A stretch of 53,386 bases of DNA, from NCBI RefSeq assembly GCF_009377235.1, contig NZ_VMNX01000032.1:1-53386 (forward strand), read 5' to 3'. Shown here one piece after another: positions 1-7,716 of the stretch. The notes under the pieces are model-generated. The model was not told the DNA's origin. It was given only the letters and a program-made list of their open reading frames with translations, and did not search any database. The number at the start of each line of letters is the position of its first letter. Positions within the stretch are counted from its first letter, which is position 1. This DNA comes from Streptomyces acidicola (lineage in GTDB: Bacteria > Actinomycetota > Actinomycetes > Streptomycetales > Streptomycetaceae). The translations under genes and the position numbers were made by a program.

Positions 1-50
1 GTTTCTCCCCAATCACCCCCCCCGATCACGTCAATCGCCCAAGGACGACG

Positions 51-2558
51 ATGCCTTCACGGACAGGTGCCCGGCGCCGTCTCGGCTCCATACGTCTCTC
101 GCTGATCCTCCTCGCGCTCATCCCCAGCGTCACCCTCGCCGCCATGTGGAGCGTGACGACAATTCAGATGTTCTCCGAGGGGCTGCGGCTGCGCGAGCAG
201 ACGGAGCTGAGCAAGACGACCGGCGCCATGGGCACCGACGCGACGCTCGCCCTGCAGCGGGAGCGCCGGCTGTCGGCCGCGTGGCTGGCGAACCCCCACG
301 GCGACCGGACCGCCCTCGACGAGCAGCGGAGGGAGACGGACGCGGCGATCGGGAAACTGGTCCGCCAGTCGGACGCGATCGACAGCGCCCCCTCCCGCAT
401 CAGCGACCGGCTGAACTCCGTCCTCGGCGCGGTGGCCAGCCTGGAGTACTACCGGGACCAGGTCGACAAGCCCGTCGACATCACCCCGCAGCAGACGCTG
501 GACCAGTTCACCTCGATCATCGAGACCCAGATCACCGCCTTCCACGAGCTCTCCCAGGTCGACGACGGTGATCTGACCTCCCAGGCCGACCCGCTCGTAT
601 CGCTGGAACGGGCGGGGGAGATGGTCGCCCAGGAGGACGCGCTGCTCACCCTCGCCTGGCCGTCCGGGCACCTGGACGACGAGACACGTCTCCGGTTCTC
701 GGAACTGGTCAGCGCCCGGCGCTGGCTCGTCGAGGACCAGATCGTTCCCTCCCTGGACGGGGGCCTGAAGACCCAGACCGAGCAGATCCTCCAGGGCCAG
801 GGCTGGCAGGCTCTGGAGTCCATGGAGGACCGGCTCCTCAAGGCCCGGCCGGCGGGCAGCACCGACAACCGCAGGACGGTTCTGCCCGCCGGCGTGGAGA
901 AGCGGTGGACCGGCGGGTACGACGCCCTCGCGGGCGAGTACACGAAGCTCATCCAGCAGCAGACCCGCGCCCTGCTCGACCGCAGTGGCAACGAGGCGGA
1001 CGCGCTCCTCTTCAAGGCCGCCGTCCTGAGCGCCGCCGGATTCATCGCCCTGCTGGTGTGCGCCGTGATGTCCTGGCGCATCACCCGCTCCCTGTCCCGC
1101 AGGCTGCGCGGACTGCGCATGGCCACCCTCAGCCTGGCCGAGGAGCGGCTGCCCGACGTGGTCGCGGCCCTCGACCGCGGCGAGAAGGTCGACGTGGAGT
1201 CCGCCACCCCGCCGCTCGACTACGGCCGCGACGAACTCGGCCAGGTCGCCCAGGCGTTCAACGCCGCGCAGCGCACCGCCGTGCACACCGCGGTGGAACT
1301 CGCCGACACCCGGCGCGGCTTCCAGAAGGTCATCCTGGGCATCGCCCGGCAGAGCCAGAACCTGGTCAACCTCCAGCTCAGCAAGCTCGACAAGCTGGAA
1401 CGCGAGCACCAGGACCCGAACATCCTCCAGGGCCTGTACGAACTCGACTCCACCGCCAGCCAGTTGCGTCGCTATGAGGAGAACCTCGTCATCATCAGCG
1501 GTGAGCGGCCCGGCCGCACCTGGACCCGGCCGGTCGCGCTGATCGACATCCTGCGCAGCGCCGTCGGCGAGGTCGCCCAGTACCAGCGGGTGGAGGTGCA
1601 CACCGAGGAGGAGGTGTCGGTCGCGCCGCCCGCCGTTGCGGACGTCATCCACCTGCTGGCCGAGCTCATCGACAACGCGACTGCGTACTCGCCCGCCCCC
1701 AGCCCGGTGAGTGTGCGGGCCGGGATGGTGGCCAGAGGCCTGGCCGTGGAGGTCGAGGACCGCGGCCTCGGCATGTCGGAGGAGGACTACGCGGCGTTCA
1801 ACGCTCAGTTGGCGATGGAGCCGCAGTTCGATGTGGTCGCACTGGCCGACGACCTCCGCCTCGGCATGTTCGTGATCGCCCGGCTCGCCACTCGGCACGG
1901 CATCGCTGTCACGCTGCGCTCCTCGCCGTACGGCGGCACCACGGCGATCGTGCTGATCCCGCACGACATCGTGGTGAGTGAGTCCGCCGACGCGCCTGTC
2001 AAGGGCCTCGATGACACCGCCGACACGGCCGCCACCGACGCCGCGGGCGAGAACGACCGGCCCACCGGCCCGGTGAAGGCGCTCGCGCACGAGGCGGTCG
2101 CCGACGAACGGCCCTCCGCCGAGGGCCCCGACGACGGCGTACGGAGCCACGAACGCGCCCGCGAACCGCTGCCCGCGCAGGCCCCCGCGCGGACGAACGG
2201 CGCCACCCCGGCCGCGGCCACCGCACGGCCCGCGCCCCGCACGCCCACGGCCGGGCGGGCCGCGGGCCGGCGCCCAGGTCTCACTCCGCTGCCCCGCCGG
2301 GTACCGCAGACCAGCCTGGCCGCCGAGCTGCGGGAGGACACCTCACCCGTCCAGGACGGCGATCCCTTCGACTTCGACGACTTCACCGCGGAGCGCGCGG
2401 CCTCCTCACTGGCCGGCTTCCAACGCGGCACCCTCCAGGCCCGTGACGACGGTGCGGAGAGTGCCGACCAGACGGAAGAGACCCAGCCCGAGGACGCCGA
2501 CGAGAAGGTCTCTGCCTCAGGCACGCCCGTCACCGCCGCTCCGCCCGCCGACCGCTGA
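51..2558 (+). CDS. cvnA: CvnA-like sensor histidine kinase with nitrate/nitrite-type sensing domain
   Basis: This is the first gene of a conservon, the Streptomyces module that couples a membrane sensor kinase-like protein to a small GTPase. A membrane segment lies near residues 16-38, followed by a helical extracytoplasmic region of NIT type (about 60-310). A second membrane segment lies near 325-347, then a HAMP-like region and a HATPase domain (about 520-650) with an N box (IDNATAYSP, Asn542) and glycine boxes (EDRGLGM, LGMFVIARLA). The tail from about 660 is rich in Pro, Ala and charged residues and probably disordered. Where relatives usually read LDHLATRMRR, this protein reads LDSTASQLRR, with Ser467 in place of the expected His, so autophosphorylation is doubtful. 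The stop codon overlaps the ATG at 2558. Confidence 0.9.
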   Translation: MPSRTGARRRLGSIRLSLILLALIPSVTLAAMWSVTTIQMFSEGLRLREQTELSKTTGAMGTDATLALQRERRLSAAWLANPHGDRTALDEQRRETDAAIGKLVRQSDAIDSAPSRISDRLNSVLGAVASLEYYRDQVDKPVDITPQQTLDQFTSIIETQITAFHELSQVDDGDLTSQADPLVSLERAGEMVAQEDALLTLAWPSGHLDDETRLRFSELVSARRWLVEDQIVPSLDGGLKTQTEQILQGQGWQALESMEDRLLKARPAGSTDNRRTVLPAGVEKRWTGGYDALAGEYTKLIQQQTRALLDRSGNEADALLFKAAVLSAAGFIALLVCAVMSWRITRSLSRRLRGLRMATLSLAEERLPDVVAALDRGEKVDVESATPPLDYGRDELGQVAQAFNAAQRTAVHTAVELADTRRGFQKVILGIARQSQNLVNLQLSKLDKLEREHQDPNILQGLYELDSTASQLRRYEENLVIISGERPGRTWTRPVALIDILRSAVGEVAQYQRVEVHTEEEVSVAPPAVADVIHLLAELIDNATAYSPAPSPVSVRAGMVARGLAVEVEDRGLGMSEEDYAAFNAQLAMEPQFDVVALADDLRLGMFVIARLATRHGIAVTLRSSPYGGTTAIVLIPHDIVVSESADAPVKGLDDTADTAATDAAGENDRPTGPVKALAHEAVADERPSAEGPDDGVRSHERAREPLPAQAPARTNGATPAAATARPAPRTPTAGRAAGRRPGLTPLPRRVPQTSLAAELREDTSPVQDGDPFDFDDFTAERAASSLAGFQRGTLQARDDGAESADQTEETQPEDADEKVSASGTPVTAAPPADR

Positions 2559-2572
2559 TGAAGGACACAGAA

Positions 2573-3004
2573 ATGACACGCCCCATCCCCGCCACGCACA
2601 GCCAGCTCGACCAGCTGCTCACCGGACTGGTGGACCGGGTCGCCGAGGTGAACCACGCCGTCGTGCTCTCCGAGGACGGACTCGTCGTCAGCAAGTCCAC
2701 CGCGTTCGTACGGGACGACGCCGAGCGGCTCGCGGCCACCGCGTCCGGCCTGATGAGCCTCAGCAAGGGCGTCAGCATGGACTTCCGGGGCGGCCCGGTG
2801 CGCCAGTTGCTGATCGAGATGGGCAACTCCTACCTGCTCCTCACCAACGCCGGCCCCGGGGCCAGCCTCGCGGTGCTGACCAGTCAGGGCGCGGACGTCG
2901 GTGTGGTGGCGTACCAGATGAACATGCTGGTGAAGAAGATCGGCGAGCACCTCAGTGCCGCCCCGCGGGCCGGTGTCGTCGTCGCGGCGGACAGCGGCGA
3001 GTGA
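2573..3004 (+). CDS. cvnB: CvnB-like roadblock/LC7 domain protein
   Basis: This small single-domain protein (143 aa) belongs to the roadblock/LC7 fold of MglB type, which in conservons is thought to modulate the partner GTPase. Recognisable segments are QLLTGLVDRVAEV, a hydrophobic VVLSEDGLVVSKS hairpin and GNSYLLLTNAGPGASLAVL. I chose the ATG at 2573 because AAGGA at 2561-2565 sits seven bases upstream. An in-frame ATG at 2558 overlaps the cvnA stop and would add five residues. It lies second in the cvnABCD order, and its stop is followed one base later by the cvnC start, so translation is probably coupled. Confidence 0.9.
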   Translation: MTRPIPATHSQLDQLLTGLVDRVAEVNHAVVLSEDGLVVSKSTAFVRDDAERLAATASGLMSLSKGVSMDFRGGPVRQLLIEMGNSYLLLTNAGPGASLAVLTSQGADVGVVAYQMNMLVKKIGEHLSAAPRAGVVVAADSGE

Positions 3005-3005
3005 G

Positions 3006-3362
3006 GTGAGCGGAGGCGATACGGCCGGTCGTTTGGTCCGGCCGTTCACCCTGACCGGCGGGCGGACCGAGCCGGACCGTGGCGACTTCACCCTCATCAC
3101 GATGGTGACCGCCGCGCCCCCGCCGCCCGGCGGCGGCGCCCGGCTGCAGCCCGAACACACCCGGATCCTGCGGCTGTGCGGGGAACCGGTCGTGGTGGCG
3201 GAGCTCGCCACACGACTCGACCTGCCGGTGAGTGTGGTCAGCATCCTGCTCTGTGACCTGCTGGAGGCGGAACGGATCGTCGTCCAGCCGCCGCGGGTCG
3301 TCTCGCGCACCTTGGACCTGGAACTGCTGCAGAAAGTGAGGCAAGGCCTTGACCGGCTCTGA
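3006..3362 (+). CDS. cvnC: CvnC-like DUF742 protein
   Basis: This 118-residue DUF742 protein is the third conservon component. The characteristic pieces are RLVRPFTLTGGRT near the N terminus, HTRILRLCGEPVVVAELATRL, and SVVSILLCDLLEAERIVVQPP, which reads as a small winged-helix fold. The GTG start at 3006 directly follows the cvnB stop and gives the usual family N terminus (VSGGDTAGRLVRP). An upstream in-frame extension would lie inside cvnB. The 3' end overlaps the cvnD start by 14 bases, typical of the tightly packed conservon. The family has no assigned enzymatic activity. Confidence 0.88.
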   Translation: MSGGDTAGRLVRPFTLTGGRTEPDRGDFTLITMVTAAPPPPGGGARLQPEHTRILRLCGEPVVVAELATRLDLPVSVVSILLCDLLEAERIVVQPPRVVSRTLDLELLQKVRQGLDRL

Positions 3363-3957
3363 CGCCACCGTCCAGAAGGTCTCGGCACCCGACACGGTCA
3401 AGATCCTGATCGCCGGGGGCTTCGGCGTCGGCAAGACGACCATGGTCGGATCGGTCAGCGAGATCGTCCCGCTGCGCACCGAGGAGCCGCTGACCACCGC
3501 GAGCCTCGGCATCGACGACCTCAACGGCATCGAGGAGAAGAAGTCCACCACGGTGGCCCTGGACTTCGGCCGTATCACCGTCAGCCAGGACCTCGTGCTG
3601 TACCTGTTCGGTACGCCCGGGCAGCAGCGGTTCTGGTTCATGTGGAACGACCTCGCCGTCGGTGCCCTCGGCGCGGTGGTCCTCGTCGACGTGCGCCGGC
3701 CGGAGACCAGCTTCGCCGCCATCGACTTCTTCGAGCGCCGCAAGATCCCGTTCGTCATCGGCGTCAACGGCTTCTACGGCGAGCATCCGTACGATCCGGA
3801 GGAGATCAGGGAGTCCCTCGCGCTGCCGCAGGGGGCCCAGGTGCTGCTCTGCGACGCACGCGACCGCGGATCGTGCCGGGACGTGCTGATCGCCCTGATC
3901 GACCAGCTCATCGCCACCACGACCCGCGGGGTCGGCCACCCTGCACCTATGGGGTGA
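3349..3957 (+). CDS. cvnD: CvnD-like small GTPase (Ras/MglA-like) with altered base-recognition motif
   Basis: This is the GTPase of the conservon (202 aa). The P loop is GGFGVGKTT (Gly23-Thr31) and the switch-II region is LFGTPGQQRF, both intact. The guanine-specificity motif, normally NxxD (often VNxFD in this family), reads N140-G-F-Tyr143, so the Asp that contacts the guanine base is replaced by Tyr. A single G-to-T change (GAC to TAC) would explain this. The start is TTG at 3349 inside the cvnC 3' end. No cytochrome P450 gene follows, although some conservons have one. The 3' end overlaps the convergent TetR gene by 11 bases. Confidence 0.88.
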   Translation: MTGSDATVQKVSAPDTVKILIAGGFGVGKTTMVGSVSEIVPLRTEEPLTTASLGIDDLNGIEEKKSTTVALDFGRITVSQDLVLYLFGTPGQQRFWFMWNDLAVGALGAVVLVDVRRPETSFAAIDFFERRKIPFVIGVNGFYGEHPYDPEEIRESLALPQGAQVLLCDARDRGSCRDVLIALIDQLIATTTRGVGHPAPMG

Positions 3958-4543
3958 CCACGAGCCCGGCGACGTGTTCGGCGATCATGTCCAGTACGTC
4001 CGCCGCCGACGTGTCGTCGCCGAGCACGAGGAAGTTCAGGGTCAGCCCGTCCGTCATCGCGGCCAGATAGCGGGCCAGCACGGGAACGGGGACGCCGAGT
4101 TCGAACCCCATGTCCCGGCGCAGTTGCTCGATGAGCTCGGCGTAGGTGTCGCGGTACAGCTCGTACTGCCGGCGCGCGAGATGCCCGAACCCCGGCTCGC
4201 GCAGGGCGTACTGCGTCAGCTCGTACGTCAGCATGTGCTCGCCGGGACGGTCGGACACATGGTCCCAGTACGCCTGGAACCCGGCCCGGACGGTCTCCTG
4301 GAGCGTGGCCCGGGGCCGGATCGCCTCCCTCACCACCGTGACGTAGTCGTCGGTGATGGCCCTGATGACGGACTCGACCAGGGCCTGCTTGGAGTCGAAG
4401 CAGTAGTGGAAGACGCTCAGGCTGACGCCCGCCTCGGCGCAGATGGACCGGGTCGTCGTCCGGGCCACCCCGTCCCGGGTCATCGCCCTGATCGCCGCCT
4501 CGGTCAGCTGCCGGCGCCGCTCGGCCGACGGCATCCGTGCCAT
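3947..4543 (-). CDS. TetR/AcrR family transcriptional regulator
   Basis: A 198-residue TetR-type repressor. The N-terminal helix-turn-helix spans about residues 10-56, with TEAAIRAMTRDGV, SICAEAGVSLSVFHYCFDSKQ and ALVESVI in the expected order. The C-terminal domain is all-helical and of the BetI-like length class. The ATG at 4543 starts MARMPSAERR, the usual length before the first DNA-binding helix. It is separated from the upstream same-strand hydrolase gene by a strong hairpin and is convergent with cvnD. No operator could be identified with confidence, and its target genes are unknown. Confidence 0.88.
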   Translation of the reverse strand: MARMPSAERRRQLTEAAIRAMTRDGVARTTTRSICAEAGVSLSVFHYCFDSKQALVESVIRAITDDYVTVVREAIRPRATLQETVRAGFQAYWDHVSDRPGEHMLTYELTQYALREPGFGHLARRQYELYRDTYAELIEQLRRDMGFELGVPVPVLARYLAAMTDGLTLNFLVLGDDTSAADVLDMIAEHVAGLVVTP

Positions 4544-4589
4544 GAACCTGTCCTTCGTGCTCGTACCGGCTCCGCCCGCCCGGAAGCGT

Positions 4590-4632
4590 AACGGTGCCCC
4601 GCCCGGCGGGCAGGCCAGGGCGGGGCACCGTT
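4590..4632 (-). terminator. Strong hairpin downstream of the M19-like hydrolase gene
   Basis: A perfect 15-bp stem (4590-4604 with 4618-4632) encloses a 13-base loop. It begins two bases after the hydrolase stop codon on the minus strand. There is no clear T tract, as is common for actinobacterial terminators. It should insulate the TetR gene at 3947-4543 from hydrolase transcription. Confidence 0.75.
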
Positions 4633-4634
4633 GG

Positions 4635-6713
4635 TCAGCGGCTGTACACGCCCACCTCGTTGAGTGAGTAGCCCCAGTCGGTGCCGCGGTCCAGCCCGTG
4701 GACGCGCACGTACCGGGCCGGGGTCGCGCCGAACCGGGCCGTGTCGAGGCCGCCGTCACCGGAGGCCGTGGACCACGCCGTCCTCCAGGACGTGCCGTCG
4801 GTGGAGAGTTCGACGCGGTACGACTTCCCGTACGCCCGCTCCCAGTCGAGCGTGACGCGCTGGACCGTCTGCGTGGACCCGAGGTCGATCCGCAGCCACT
4901 GGTCGTCGTTCCAGTCGCTGGCCCAGCGGGTGCCGGTGTCGCCGTCCACGGCCCGGCCGGGCGCGTAACTGGTGAACGGGTTGGACTCCGATGAACTGGC
5001 CGTCGCCGAGCGGCCCTTGGCGAGGTTGACCCCGGCCTGGTGGCTCTCGGACGCGACCCACGTGCCGAGGTAGGACTCGGCGCCCCGGAAGAGGTCGTCG
5101 ACGACGTCCTGCCCGCCGACGAGCCGGATGTCCTCGATCCAGTCCGGCACGAGACCGTAGTGCGCGGCACCGTCGGTGTTGAGGTCCCAGGTGCGTCGGC
5201 CGGTGGTCTGCCGGTCGATGACGGCGCCGCCGTCGACGCTGGTGAAGGGGTACGTCACGGGGTTCGAGGTGCCGGTGCCGCGGGGCGCGGGCCAGCCGCC
5301 GACGCCGTTCATGTCGGTGCCGTAGCCGTACCCCACGCCGTACTTGTCGCGCAGTGCGTCCGTGCGCTTCGCCTCCGTGCTGAACTCCTGGGAGCCGTGC
5401 ATGTACTGGGAGACGAAGCCGCCGAGGGAGTAGACCCGCTCGGTCCAGTTCAGGTCCATCCAGCTGTGCGACGACAGCACGCCGGGGTACTGCTCGGCCT
5501 CGAAGATGTCGAGCACCCGGCCGGTGGCCTTGACGCTCATGTGGTCGATTTCGAGCATCATCTTGCGTTGCATCATGCCGCGCACGGCGTACTCACCGAG
5601 ATCGGTGAGCCCCCGGACGTTGCACCGGGCGTCCTCGTCGTACTCCGGGACCTCGGTGCCCGCCGGCAGGTCCTCCTCGGCCCCGGACGAGGCGTCGCCG
5701 ATGGGGTTGTCCTTCTGCGGACCGGTGCACTTCTCCGTCTTCCAGAACGTGCCGGTGGACAGGAACTGGCCGACGTTGATCGCCGTCCCGAGTCCGCCCT
5801 CGTCGAAGCGGACCCCGCACAGGGCGTTGTCGAACTTGTGGCACAGGAACATGCTGCGCACGCCCAGGTCGTACAGCTCGTCCAGCCCGGCGTCGATGTC
5901 GTCCTTGTCGCACTGCGGGATGTCGAGGATCTGCTTGCAGCCGAAGGGCTCCGAGGTCTCGACGCCGAGGACGACGGCCAGCTTGCCCTGCTCGATGACC
6001 TCGCGGGCCTGCGCACTGTCGGTGACGATCCGGAACCAGCCCTTGCCCGTGCCGCCGTACTGTTTGTCGATGTAGTCCTGCATGTCGTACGTCAGCCTGG
6101 CCTGGAGGCGAATGGACGTCATCTCGTCGCAGCCGCGGTCCTTGAAGAAGTAGACCGAGCAGATCACGCCGTTCGTGACGAGGTCGTTGACCAGCACGCG
6201 CTGACCGCCGCGCCACGCGCGCTCGATCCACGCGTAGTAGTTCTGCTGGTGGGTCATCGAGTCGTACGCGGGCCAGTCCTTGAACGTCGGCCAGCCGACC
6301 GGATCGTGCCTGCCGTCACCGCCCTTGGTGATGTAGTCGAAGATCGCGAGCGAGCCGTCGGGGTAGTGCTCGGGACAGTCCTTGAGCGCGTCCGCGATGC
6401 CCGCCTCGGAGTACGGCTTGCCGCAGATGAGCCTGCCACCGAACGCCTCGTTCGCCATGATGTGGTTGTGCGCGTCGACGAACCCGCGCACCTCGCCCGC
6501 GGAGTTCGTGCCCTTGAAGGGCTCACCGGTGACGTTGATCCCGGAGTCGGGCGAGGGCCGTGCGCTCGGCGTCCACCAGTCGGTGCCGGCCGCCGCCGAA
6601 CTCGGCGTCGGTCCCAGTGTCATGGACAGCACGACGAGGAGCAGGGACAGCAGCGCGAGGTGCCTGCGTCCGCGGTGGGGGCTCGTGGGGTGCGGGCGGC
6701 GAACCATGGTCAT
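4635..6713 (-). CDS. Secreted M19 dipeptidase-like metal-dependent hydrolase with C-terminal discoidin domain
   Basis: This exported protein (692 aa) has a long signal peptide (about 1-41, ending SSAAA). The body resembles the membrane dipeptidase/amidohydrolase TIM barrel, with a metal-binding DAHNH (Asp80, His82, His84), VVLGVETSEP, LCHKFDNALCG, EIDHMSVKATG and LSSHSWMDLNW. Residues from about 555 to the end form an F5/8-type C (discoidin, CBM32-like) domain starting NLAKGRSATASS and ending WGYSLNEVGVYS, which probably binds glycans. Several Cys residues (for example in LICGKP and LKDCPEH) suggest disulfides, as expected outside the cell. The substrate is unknown: peptide, amidated glycan or lactone are all possible. 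The ATG at 6713 is preferred over the one at 6707 for signal-peptide length. Confidence 0.82.
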   Translation of the reverse strand: MTMVRRPHPTSPHRGRRHLALLSLLLVVLSMTLGPTPSSAAAGTDWWTPSARPSPDSGINVTGEPFKGTNSAGEVRGFVDAHNHIMANEAFGGRLICGKPYSEAGIADALKDCPEHYPDGSLAIFDYITKGGDGRHDPVGWPTFKDWPAYDSMTHQQNYYAWIERAWRGGQRVLVNDLVTNGVICSVYFFKDRGCDEMTSIRLQARLTYDMQDYIDKQYGGTGKGWFRIVTDSAQAREVIEQGKLAVVLGVETSEPFGCKQILDIPQCDKDDIDAGLDELYDLGVRSMFLCHKFDNALCGVRFDEGGLGTAINVGQFLSTGTFWKTEKCTGPQKDNPIGDASSGAEEDLPAGTEVPEYDEDARCNVRGLTDLGEYAVRGMMQRKMMLEIDHMSVKATGRVLDIFEAEQYPGVLSSHSWMDLNWTERVYSLGGFVSQYMHGSQEFSTEAKRTDALRDKYGVGYGYGTDMNGVGGWPAPRGTGTSNPVTYPFTSVDGGAVIDRQTTGRRTWDLNTDGAAHYGLVPDWIEDIRLVGGQDVVDDLFRGAESYLGTWVASESHQAGVNLAKGRSATASSSESNPFTSYAPGRAVDGDTGTRWASDWNDDQWLRIDLGSTQTVQRVTLDWERAYGKSYRVELSTDGTSWRTAWSTASGDGGLDTARFGATPARYVRVHGLDRGTDWGYSLNEVGVYSR

Positions 6714-6873
6714 CGGTCACGTCCCTCGGTTGTCATGACTCGCACAAGCGGTGGGATGAGAATCGCTACCGGCAGGTACTGAGTCAAGGGTCCGGGACGC
6801 TTGACCTGATGGCCGTGCCGGCCGCCGGAAAACCGCGTGCGCGGACTGCTTCGCAGCCGCTACGGTCCCCGGC

Positions 6874-7632
6874 ATGACCGAACTCGATACTGAACTCGAT
6901 GAGGACGGCTACTTCGGAGAAGAGATCGCGGCGACGTACGACGAGTCGTCGGCGGACATGTTCCGGCCCGAGGCGGTGGAACCGGCGGTGGACCTGCTCG
7001 CCGGGCTCGCCGGCGACGGGCAGGCGCTCGAACTGGGCATCGGCACCGGCCGGATCGCGCTGCCGCTGAGCCGCCGCGGGGTTCCGGTGCACGGCATCGA
7101 CATGTCCCGGGCGATGGTGTCCCGGCTGCGCGCCAAGCCGGGCGGCGACGCGATCGACGTCGCCATCGGCGACTTCGCGACCACGCGCGTGCCGGGCACG
7201 TTCGCGGTCGCGTACCTCGTCTTCAACACCATCATGAACCTCACGACCCAGGACGCCCAGGTGGACTGCTTCCGCAACGCGGCCGCCCACCTCCGGCCCG
7301 GCGGCTGCTTCGTCATCGAGGTGATGGTGCCGGATCTACGCAGGCTGCCGCCGGGGCAGAACGCCGTGCCGTTCACCGTGAGTTCCACCCGGCTGGGGTT
7401 CGACACGTACGACACCGCCACCCAGGCCATGAGCTCCCATCACGTCAGGATCGCCGACGGGCATGCCTCGTACTCGTCCGCCCCGTTCCGGTACGCCTGG
7501 CCCGCGGAACTGGACCTGATGGCGCGACTCGCTGGGCTCAAGCTGCGCGACCGGTGGGAGGGGTGGCAGCGCGAGCCGTTCACCAGCGAGAGCCGCCGGC
7601 ACGTCTCCGTCTGGGAGAGGCCCGCCGAGTAG
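6874..7632 (+). CDS. Class I SAM-dependent methyltransferase
   Basis: A 252-residue Rossmann-fold methyltransferase. Motif I is ALELGIGTGRIALPLSRRG, and the acidic residue after strand 2 is in VHGIDMS. Later motifs include AYLVFNTIMNLTTQDAQVDCFRNAAAHLRPGGCFVIE, read in parts. The C-terminal half holds WPAELDLMARLAGL, a common ending in this family. It is divergent from the M19-like hydrolase, with 160 bases between the two starts. The methyl acceptor cannot be told from the sequence. Confidence 0.85.
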   Translation: MTELDTELDEDGYFGEEIAATYDESSADMFRPEAVEPAVDLLAGLAGDGQALELGIGTGRIALPLSRRGVPVHGIDMSRAMVSRLRAKPGGDAIDVAIGDFATTRVPGTFAVAYLVFNTIMNLTTQDAQVDCFRNAAAHLRPGGCFVIEVMVPDLRRLPPGQNAVPFTVSSTRLGFDTYDTATQAMSSHHVRIADGHASYSSAPFRYAWPAELDLMARLAGLKLRDRWEGWQREPFTSESRRHVSVWERPAE

Positions 7633-7716
7633 GGGAACCCTGTGGGGTAAACCCCCGTGAGCAGAGGCCTGTTGGCCGGATGTCAGTGACGCGTGGGGCG
7701 GGCGAAGCTCGTTCCC

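Noticed and set aside
57..2150. 697-codon minus-strand frame
   Set aside because: It is the shadow of cvnA, which has coherent kinase domains.
5040..6782. 580-codon plus-strand frame
   Set aside because: It is antisense to the M19-like hydrolase, with repetitive Val/Asp/Leu/Arg composition and no ribosome site.
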